Origin: Ipomoea triloba
Lineage: Eukaryota > Streptophyta > Magnoliopsida > Solanales > Convolvulaceae
Direction of reading: 5' to 3'
DNA: 64,000 nt
NCBI RefSeq assembly: GCF_003576645.1
Contig: NC_044922.1
Span: 3,751,202 to 3,815,201, forward strand
This document shows positions 56,078 through 64,000 of the stretch, piece by piece; the first letter of the stretch is position 1; each line of letters starts with the position of its first letter. Below the pieces are notes generated by a model. That model worked only from the letters and a program-made list of their open reading frames with translations. It had not been told where the DNA came from and did no database searches. The translations under genes were made by a program, and so were the position numbers.

Positions 56078-59000
56078 CTAAGCCGTCTTGGAGAAGGAGA
56101 ACTCGTCATCAGTGATCAACGCAGAAGCACAGAGATCTTCATCGCTCCCAAACGAGTAATCATCCTCAACATCCTTCTCCTTCAACTCCTCAATCCTCTC
56201 CACAGCCTCCATTATATCCCATCGTCTCCCAACCTCCCACTCGCAGCAACACATCCCGATCTTCAGCAGCTTCAACATCTCCCCTTCTCCGCTCTTCCCG
56301 CCGCGCATCTCCTTATCGAAAACCTCCCCCGTCCACTCCTCCCTCACCACCGAGTTCACCCACGCCGCCAGATCCGCGCTCGCGCCCTTCCCCTGCGCCA
56401 AGTAATTCGCCGGAAACCGCCCCGTTAGCACCTCCAGAATCAGGATCCCCAGGCTCCACACGTCGGTCTTCCGCGTCACGCGCTCGTGGTGCGTGGACTC
56501 CGGGGACTTGTACCCCACCATGAACTGCTGCGCGTGGTCCTTGTTGGTTACCGGCGCCAGCGCGTAGTCGGCGAGGAGGGGGTTGAAGGTTTGGTCTAGG
56601 AGGACGTTTGAGGATTTGAGATGGCCGTGCGGGAGAGTTAGCGTTGAGAGGTGTTCGTAGAGGTATGATAAACCCTTGGCTACTCCTTTGATGATTTTCA
56701 GGCGTGTTGGCCAGTCCAGACCTGGCTGCCCTGAACCTTTCTTGCCTGATTTACATGAAATTAGCAATTTGTGGAATGTCAATAAAAAAATGATGAAGAT
56801 AGTAGAGTCTATGATTACTTACTAAAAATTTTTATAATACACTTGAATTAAACACTAGCTAACTTAAAAAATTAGCAAAACTAAAACTATAAGAGCATGT
56901 TTGGTTAGATTGAAAAAGCTTTTCTTAAATTTGTCCGTCCAGTTCAAGTAAAAACTAAGCATAAAAAGTCAATATCGCCTCCACTAAGGACAGAATTCAC
57001 CCCTCATTCACCCCTCTCATATGGGATGGGACCGAGTGCCATTAGACCACAAAGTCTTTGACAATCATTTTAGTCTTTATACTTATTATTACTTACCATT
57101 CTTACATTGTAACCACAATCAAACAACAGAATCAATATTAGTAATTTCTTTTTCATAAAACAAACAATAGGATCAATCTTTTGGTAATTTTTTTCTATGA
57201 AATTTTAATTTCATTTTTCCTCAAGGAATTTTACCGAACCTTATTGAAGTTAGGTGACTAACGTTCTATTTCATGTACCTTTAATTATTATTAATGTGAC
57301 AAGCAATGATAATATATCTTCTTAAGAAAAGAATCTATGCCAAAAATTTGAATATGGAAGCTAAAAATTGAAATAACTTAATATTTCCAACGGGCGCTAT
57401 ATATATATATATAAAAGAAATATTGTAGCTACTAGGTAGGTTGATGAAGGGGCAGAGAGACTTACTGTGTAAGAGGCTGGCCAAGCTCCCTTTCTCAACA
57501 AAATCACTAACCAAAAGCTTCTCCTCCTTCCTGTAATAGAACGCCACCAGGGGGAGAAGGTTAGGGTGTGAAAGCCTTCCAAGCCTCGTCATGTGCCCAT
57601 AGAATTCATCTTTTCCGACGTTAGTCATCTGGCGGAACCGCCGCACCACCACCGACCCCGTCACCACCAACGCCTTGTAAGACGACCCGAAGCTCCCGCT
57701 GCCCAACACCTCCGCCGGGGCCCTCAGCAGATCCTCCAACTCGAACGTCTCCCTGTCCGCCCTCACGAAGTTCAGCTTTCCCTTCTCCCCGCCTCGCGTG
57801 GTGTAGATCTCTGAGGCGGAGTTCTCCGCCGCCGCCTTTGGGATTGGGACGTTGCTTTTCGCTGGGAGTTCTCCGTTGCTCCGTCGACGGCGGCGGCGGA
57901 CGAGTAATGCTAGGATGGCGGCGAGTAAGAGAACGCCTGCCACGGCGGCGATGATGATTGCTATTTTGGGGAATGTTTTCTTCTTCGGCGGGCATTCTAC
58001 TTTCAGCGGCTTGCCACACAATTTTGGATTACCTGATATGTACACATAAAATATGAATAATTTTTTTGAGTAATGATGAAAATATGGATACCACGATTAA
58101 ATCTCATGATCTTATCTGATAAAATAGTAAAAAAAGTAAATTATTTAGTTACTTATAGCTTACAGGTTTAAATTAAGAAGGTTATTAATATGAAAAGATG
58201 AATAATTTTTTGATATTAGATATTTATTGGCAATGATTTTTTTTTTTGAAATGAAATTATTGTATATTAAGAAAATGAAATACAATGTACTATTATTTCA
58301 ACTGTATTCTCACCAAAAAAAAAATTATTTCAACTGTACGTATAAAATAATCAATATGAAAAGAAAAGAAGGATTTGTTTTATAAAGTGACTTCTATAGT
58401 TCTATCATCTATGTAGGACGTGCATGGCATAATGGCATTAGTATAGCTAATCAAATCTATTTTCATATAATCTTTTCTCTCTTTGTTTTTTTTTTTAAAT
58501 TTTTATTTTGCTGCAGAAGTCTATTGATATAGGGATGTTAATATGTTATTATTATTAAAAAAAATTAAAACATAACTATTTGTGCATTATTAGGTGCAAA
58601 ATTTCCCCTTAATACTTATACAATGGAAATAACAATTTATTTGTCCCTCAATATCGGTTCCCATTTTTCATCTTTTATTATCTCTTAATTGTTTTTTAGT
58701 TTTTTTTTTTTTGTGAAAGTTGTAGTCGGGTTTTAAACATAATTGGTTATATTTGTATTTGATTGACAAGTTAATTCCTTTCAAAAGGCATTAGTGAAAT
58801 CAATCAATTAATTCATAGCTATCAATATAGTAAATATTTAATTATCATACCGTGGATCATGGTCCACAATATGCATTGTGAACCATGGTATAGAATATGC
58901 AATTAACATATTATGTACTTAGTAATTAGTAATTTTTGAGAAAAAAATTTAAAAAAAAAAAAAACACGCATGAAATTAACCACTGAAAAGTCCAAAAATT

Positions 59001-60249
59001 TCAGGTAGAAAAATCCTAACCTGCAAAAATGCTGGCGTTTTTACCACTCAGATGAGGCGGTATGGGACCTTCAAGTCTATTATTAGAGAAGTCGACGTCC
59101 AAATCCTTCTGCGGGAAATCCGGAATGGGACCCTCAAACTGGTTGTTCTGAAGCTTCAACTCTGACAGGTTTCTCAATCCTGTCAATGACGACGGAATCC
59201 TCCCAGTGAACTGGTTGTTCGCCAACAGCACTCTCTGCATCGCGTTCATGCCGGAAAACATGTCGTCCGGTATCTCACCGGAGAACCGATTGTTCGACAA
59301 GAATATACCTCTCAGTGAATGGAGCTTCTCCACATTCGGAAATGGCCCTATCAGTTTTAATCTTCTATTTCAGTGATTTTTTTATAAAAAAAATTTGTTT
59401 AAATTTCGAATGTTATTGAGAATAATCTCAACCCTATATCCACCATCCACGAACCAATGAACCATAATAGATAATTAAATTTCATAAAAGCATAAAATTT
59501 ATATATATATAAAAAATAAAAAAAATAAAGAAGAATTTCAAGAACCCAAGTTGATTCCCAATCAAGTGATAATTCCTTATGAACACTAGCCTCCATTAAA
59601 ATTAAAATTTGGTGCCACAAGTTCCTTGAATTGGCATATGAATTTATAAAATAAAAAAAATATTTTAATAATCATTTTTCATAATACTTAAAACAAAATA
59701 AAATAAAAAAATATCTGTTAAAATAAGAATTCAAAAAATAAAGAAAAAATCCTACGATTTGATTTTTCATAATCAATTTTTTAGATCAAAAGTATATATT
59801 AACTTATGTACTTAAAAAGTTATTTATATCAAACATATATATTAACTTTTTTTTTCTTAAAATCAATTAAAAAGTAAACATAATACCAAAAAGCCGTTAC
59901 CTGCAAAGTTGTTATTCATGAAGCTTATGGAGCGCAGATGCGAGTCAGGCGACAAGGAGTTGAGCTGCGATAGCGTGTCGACGTCGATTCTTCCGGCGAG
60001 TCCCATCCCTTCCAGCTTGAGTCCGACGAACTGTCCTTCCTTGCAGACCAGCCCTGTCCAAACCGCAGTACCATTATTGCAATACGGGACATTGTTGAGG
60101 CTCCAGTTGCTCAGCCGCGAGGCGTTCGTCAGAGAATCCCTGAACTTGAGGAGGAGGTCGGGGACCGACGGATCCGCGAACGACGTCGTTACGAGGCACG
60201 AGACTTGAAGCATCAAGAGCAGCTGAAAGCACAGGGACATTGAATCCAT
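56078..60249 (-). CDS. LRR receptor-like pseudokinase, pollen receptor-like kinase (PRK) type
   Basis: Four exons on the minus strand: 59901-60249, 59021-59347, 57466-58032, 56078-56745; 636 residues. Signal peptide (about 1-25, ending TTSFA), LRR N-terminal cap with the conserved Trp/Cys (AVWTGLVCKEG), four to five LRRs (LRGIFLSNNRFSGEIPDDMF; MQRVLLANNQFTGRIPSSL; LSELKLQNNQFEGPIPDF), a Cys pair before the membrane (NPKLCGKPLKVEC), a membrane helix at about 249-270 followed by six Arg, then a kinase-like domain. Catalytic residues are lost: the VAIK Lys is Arg356, HRD is HGH (454-456) and DFG is DYA (474-476), while GSGSFGSSYKA is kept. This pattern is usual for the PRK group, which acts with ROP-GEFs and LURE-type or Cys-rich peptide ligands in pollen tubes; assignment to one Arabidopsis PRK is not possible here. 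The tail ends in an acidic DDEFSFSKTA. Confidence 0.92.
58853..58945. mobile_element. ACCATGGTCCAC-family remnant in PRK-type intron 2
   Basis: ACCGTGGATCATGGTCCACA and GCATTGTGAACCATGG followed by ATATTATGTACTTAG, as in the member at 3618-3828. Only one end is clear. Confidence 0.45.
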
Positions 60250-60524
60250 GGTGATCGATATGATGATTGCCGATTTTCACGACAAGTTCAAATTAGTTAG
60301 TTGAATTTATTGTACTGTGTGTTTGTGCGATGGAATTGAATGAAGAAGATCAGAAGGAGTAGCAGAGGGAGAAGAAGGAGGGAATATTGGGAGGTGATAG
60401 AAGCGAGGGAGAGGAGGGCATGATGGTGGTGATTTGGAAAATGAGAAATGAAAAGGGACAAGAGTGGTGAGATTGACAAAGTCCATTGAAGAGTTATTAG
60501 CTGTTTTCTTGCCATGCCCGGCCG

Positions 60525-60556
60525 GCTTCATATACATATATATATATTTTGTTCTT
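60525..60556 (-). promoter_or_regulatory. Candidate TATA region of the PRK-type gene
   Basis: A TATATATATA run (plus 60533-60548) lies about 290 bp upstream of the ATG. CT/GA-rich sequence between the two would be the leader. Confidence 0.35.
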
Positions 60557-60949
60557 GCCCGTTTGGTAGCTTGGTTTCTTTCTCTTTATTTGTTCATATA
60601 TATAATATAATCACATGAGAATGAGAATATGTCATATTTTCAGTTTATCCCAAAAGAGGCAGTGATATTTTTGTAAATAAATAAAGGGTTGCATGATAAA
60701 CTATATGTATTTAACTCAAAATGTTTTTTTTTATCTATTCATATGTATTTACTATTTAAGATGAAACGATGTACATTTTGACTGAAGCAACCTATGTATG
60801 TATATTTAGTCTAAAATAATGTGGGTAAAATGTCATATAATCTTTTATATGTGTTAATTTGTGAGGCAATATCATAATTTTGTTATGTTTATTACTATGG
60901 ATTTTTAAATCGTTGATTTTGCTATAAATTAATTGGATACAAAAATTTC

Positions 60950-61500
60950 CGTGACGGATTAGGAGCCAGTTAGAACGCTTTCACTAGAGGACATCACGAA
61001 GCTCCTTGAGCAGCCTCCGCAACTCTGGTAACGCCAGCCTGGAGGCACTCCCCTGATAACGCCCTTTTTCTTGAAGTGGGGGCGTTCATTCTCAAAAATG
61101 ATCTAGAAGTGGAAACCGAAGAGATCCCCTACATTCGAGAGTTGATCACACGCTTAGAAAGAGAGCCAAGCCGAAAATGCTTCTTTGATTGTTGAGGAAG
61201 AAAGCGTAGCAGGGGAAGGGGATAGCACCGGTCTTGACTCTGACACTATTCTTGTAGAATAAGGATATTCTAAGGAAAGTGCTGGCGCTAGAGTAAGTAA
61301 TTCCCCTTTCTTACTTGCCTAGCAACCTATCGTAAGAAATTCGGCATATTTTGACCAAGTGAAAAATGGGGTTGCTCTGGGATAAAGTTGAGCCATAAGA
61401 TCTCGATTCAAGATAAATTAATGAGGAAGGTTCTCGAACCCGGTTCCGACCGAATAGAGCGCGGAGCCAAAACGAGAACGGGATCATGCAAGATTTAGGA
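60950..61500. other. GC-richer block with broken reading frames, possible organellar (NUMT-like) insert
   Basis: Composition is clearly less AT-rich than the flanks. Plus-strand coding-like pieces lie in changing frames: TLSLEDITKLLEQPPQL (from 60975), AFILKNDLEVETEEIPYIRE (from 61082) and NASLIVEEESVAGEGDSTGL (from 61176). The next stretch (about 61300-61490) reads on the minus strand as [20 protein letters not shown]. The style recalls plant mitochondrial DNA, but I do not recognise a specific gene. Decayed transposon coding sequence is the alternative. Confidence 0.35.
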
Positions 61501-62171
61501 TAAAAAGTTAGAGCAATTGTCATATTACAAATTTTCATTTGATAAGCATCATAATCTTTTATATGTATTAATTTGCTATTTATGAATTGATCAATTTCAT
61601 AAATAGCGGGTGGTGGGTAGTGGTAGATAGTGGCGGCGATGGTGGGGGATTGACTACTCCACTGCTTCAAACGAAAAATGATTTTCCAAAAAAACAAAGA
61701 AGTCATTTTTCAAAAAATCACCTCTATTTTCCATTGGCCACACCCCTATTTTCCATTTACTTCAATTTTCCCCCTCTAGCCAAACACTAGAACCCGGAAA
61801 ATGATTTTCAAAAATCATATTTTGGGTTTCCAAACGCACCATTAGCCAAATAAACTCTAATTTCATCCAAATTAACTTCAATACGAGGCTTGTACTTGAC
61901 ACTTCGCAACTACCTTGACTATATTAATCCCCAAAATAGATTTTCTTTTAAAGAAATTTTCAATAACTGAACCAAAAAGATGTATATATATATATTCATA
62001 TCACTAACTAATCAAAGATACAAAATGAATCCAACTAATCTGTAATTACTAGACACAGTACAGTCTCTATTCTCTAATTAGCATAGAAATAAATCCAACT
62101 AAACCAATTTTAGGATCAAAACCAATTTTAACACAATTATCTGATTTCCCTAATTTCCATAAGATTAATTT

Positions 62172-62254
62172 GTTTAAGCCATTCTGCATTTTATCATGAA
62201 TAATAGAAATAAATAATTTTTTGAAGTTATAATAAAATGCAGAATGGCTCAAAC
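62172..62254. repeat. 23-bp inverted repeat (hairpin) in the probable PPR 3' UTR
   Basis: Arms 62172-62194 (GTTTAAGCCATTCTGCATTTTAT) begin and pair with 62232-62254 with one mismatch and a 37-nt loop. It lies 84-166 bp past the PPR stop codon. Confidence 0.85.
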
Positions 62255-62337
62255 ATTATAGATATGTAAGAAATCTGTGTAAGAAAAGCATTCAACCAAT
62301 AATGGCAGCCAATATGGAACCAGAAAATGATAAATGT

Positions 62338-64000
62338 TCAGTTTCCAGTTGCAACCCAGCTCCGACCAAACTGCTTAACCAGCCCTGTACCTTCCATTTT
62401 TTTTCGAAGTGCAACAGCATCATCTGTTCGTCCAGCTCTGGTATACATATTTGACAATGTCACATAGTGTCCTGGATTTTCGGGCTCCAACTTCACTAAA
62501 CTTTCTGAAGCTAGAACTCCGATATCTAAGTTTTGGTGTGCTAAAGCGGCGGCTAGTAGAGAACCCCAAATGTGCTTCCCCGGTTCCACAGGCATTCTCG
62601 TGATAAAGTCGACAGCTTCTTCAAGACGACCTGCCCGTGTTAGTAAATCAACAATACAAGTGAAGTGTTCCGTTCTGGGACTTAAGCAGTAGTGTTGTGT
62701 CATTCTCTGGAAAATTTCTAGCCCCTCGTCAACAAGACCTGAATGACTGCATGCCGATAGTGCAGAAGTGAATGTCAATGAGTTGGGGCGAATGCCAGAA
62801 AGATTCATCTCTTGCAGGAGTTGTAAAGAAGCTTTGCCCAAACCGTGCATTCCAAAACCTCCAATCATTGTGTTCCAGGATACCAAGTCTTTGTTACCCA
62901 TACGAGAAAACACAGAATATGCAGCTTGTATGCATCCGCATTTTGCATACATGTAAACCAGCGCATTCCAAACAGGAATGGCATCACCAAAGGTTGCTTT
63001 GCAGACATACGCATGAATCTGTTTTCCATATTTCAGGTCACACACAGGCAAAATAGTCGTAATTGTTGTCTGATCATTCTTGATTCTCATGTTTTGCATT
63101 TTTCTGAAGCACTCAATAGCCGAATTTCCTGCCCCTTGCTCAGCAAACCCGAGAATCATTGCATTCCAGGCAACAACGTCACATTTATCCACCAAGTCGA
63201 ATACACACCTTGCATATTCAATCTTCCCACACTTAGAGTACATGGATAAGAGGGCAGGTCCAGCTGATTGATAAAATTCATGCAATTGTTCCACCTTAAT
63301 ACCATATGCATGAATTTCTTGTCCACTCCTTAAAGCCTTCATATGTTGGCAGGAAGAAAGGGCACTGGAAAGACAATCTAAGTCGGCATAAATTTCTCCC
63401 CGATTCATTACATTCCCAAATATCTGTAGTGAGATATCATGCTTCCCTATTCTAGAATAGCCTGACATCAAAGTTGTCCATGAGACTATAGTAGGATCCT
63501 TAATCTGTTTACATATTTCCAAAGCTTCATCACACTGACCAACACGGCAATGAGCATCCATTAAAATGTTAAATGTCACTATATCAGGCTGAAAACCCGC
63601 CATTCTCATCAAACCCAACATTTCCATTGCCAAAGCAAGAAAATTGTTGCAAACATATCCTGAAATCATCGAATTCCAAGAAAGCAAATCCCTCTCTATC
63701 ATCAAATCAAAAACCAATCTACTACTCCTAAGGTCCCCACATCTAGAGTACATATCAATCAAAGAATTCCCAACATGCACATTTTGTTCAACACCACACA
63801 CAACCACGTCTTTGTGAACCTGAACGCCAACTTCCAAGCAAGAAAACAATGAGCATGCTCTCAGAACTCTCGGAAACACATACTTATCAGGCAAAATGCC
63901 CTCGACTTTCATCTCGCAATAAGTGCTAACACACTCATAAAACAACCCATTGCGGGAAAAGAAGGACAAGAGTGCCGTCCAGGCAAACACATTCGGCTGC
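62338..64000 (-). CDS. PPR protein, PLS class with E-type C-terminus (5' end outside window)
   Basis: Open without interruption from the window edge to the stop at 62338-62340; the frame continues upstream of 64000 (QPNVFAWTALL), so the true start is not here and at least 553 residues are present. Repeated P, L and S motifs are visible: PDKYVFPRVLRACS, GNSLIDMYSRCGDL, RDLLSWNSMISGYV, PDIVTFNILMDAHCRVGQ, TIVSWTTLMSGYSRIGK, ALLSMYSKCGKIEYA, DVVAWNAMILGFAEQG, NALVYMYAKCGCIQA, DLVSWNTMIGGFGMHG, PNSLTFTSALSACSHSG. The end has an E-like region (IWGSLLAAALAHQN ... YVTLSNMYTRAGR) and stops at GRSWVATGN, with no DYW deaminase domain. Such proteins bind organellar RNA base by base and usually serve C-to-U editing; target and organelle cannot be read from this fragment because the transit peptide is missing. 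Confidence 0.93.
   Translation of the reverse strand, partial: QPNVFAWTALLSFFSRNGLFYECVSTYCEMKVEGILPDKYVFPRVLRACSLFSCLEVGVQVHKDVVVCGVEQNVHVGNSLIDMYSRCGDLRSSRLVFDLMIERDLLSWNSMISGYVCNNFLALAMEMLGLMRMAGFQPDIVTFNILMDAHCRVGQCDEALEICKQIKDPTIVSWTTLMSGYSRIGKHDISLQIFGNVMNRGEIYADLDCLSSALSSCQHMKALRSGQEIHAYGIKVEQLHEFYQSAGPALLSMYSKCGKIEYARCVFDLVDKCDVVAWNAMILGFAEQGAGNSAIECFRKMQNMRIKNDQTTITTILPVCDLKYGKQIHAYVCKATFGDAIPVWNALVYMYAKCGCIQAAYSVFSRMGNKDLVSWNTMIGGFGMHGLGKASLQLLQEMNLSGIRPNSLTFTSALSACSHSGLVDEGLEIFQRMTQHYCLSPRTEHFTCIVDLLTRAGRLEEAVDFITRMPVEPGKHIWGSLLAAALAHQNLDIGVLASESLVKLEPENPGHYVTLSNMYTRAGRTDDAVALRKKMEGTGLVKQFGRSWVATGN

Larger units (their letters stand above)
60540..62330. other. Spacer between PRK-type and PPR genes
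   Basis: No intact gene is visible. It contains a GC-richer block with broken reading frames (60950-61500), a short foldback-like end near 61770-61850 (AGAACCCGGAAAATGATTTT, TTTCCAAACGCACCATTAG) and a hairpin in the likely PPR 3' UTR. Confidence 0.7.

Noticed and set aside
56072..56428. 118-codon plus-strand frame opposite PRK-type exon 4
   Set aside because: Antisense shadow of the kinase domain; Leu/Pro/His-rich without domain features.
57621..58019. 132-codon second frame within PRK-type exon 3
   Set aside because: A shadow of the GC-rich receptor kinase exon on the same strand; Arg/Gly-rich and not conserved.
61311..61706. 131-codon minus-strand frame
   Set aside because: Only its last third lies in the organelle-like block; the rest is AT-rich spacer, and the start is not supported. 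Not called as a gene.
1..64000. CRISPR arrays, prokaryotic operons, phage or viral genes
   Set aside because: No regularly spaced repeats, and gene structures are spliced and plant-specific throughout; no viral protein motifs seen.

Overview
The window is nuclear DNA from a flowering plant, most likely a eudicot. It is AT-rich and full of microsatellites. Genes are split by GT-AG introns, and the intergenic space is packed with small foldback elements, SINEs and decayed transposons. The protein set (hybrid histidine kinase, PAM16, USP/receptor-like cytoplasmic kinase, pollen-type LRR receptor kinase, PPR protein) is exclusively plant-like. I cannot name the species. No virus, prokaryotic operon, CRISPR array, rRNA gene or free-standing tRNA gene was seen.

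Layout. 1-9.9 kb: no gene; microsatellites, SINE fragments and several foldback elements, one of them nested. 10.3-18.4 kb (+): a 12-exon gene for a cytosolic AHK5-type hybrid histidine kinase. 18.4-31.1 kb: no gene; a decayed LINE, a hAT transposase fragment, SINEs, hAT-like non-autonomous elements and tandem duplications. 31.25-35.7 kb and 38.5-44.3 kb (+): two tandem DUF599 membrane-protein genes with the same two-exon structure and long introns full of transposons. 46.6-49.5 kb (-): PAM16/TIM16, an import-motor subunit, with its start codon alone in a small exon. 50.25-54.9 kb (+): a USP-domain/coiled-coil/kinase gene that appears to share a divergent promoter with PAM16. 56.1-60.25 kb (-): an LRR receptor-like pseudokinase of the pollen receptor kinase type, convergent with the previous gene. 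60.95-61.5 kb: a GC-richer block with broken reading frames, possibly organellar. 62.3-64 kb (-): the 3' part of a PLS-class PPR gene that runs off the window.

The genes do not form a pathway; this is an ordinary chromosomal neighbourhood. I did not find a convincing undescribed system. The most useful observations are at gene-structure level: two GC-AG introns (one in frame and stop-free), an ATG-only coding exon with a SINE inserted a few bases past its donor, upstream ORFs in both kinase leaders, a 5'-to-3' divergence gradient between the DUF599 duplicates that suggests gene conversion, and several foldback elements whose 8-9 bp target-site duplications can be read directly. All exon boundaries were placed by eye from splice signals, frame continuity and remembered family conservation; none was checked with transcripts or a database.
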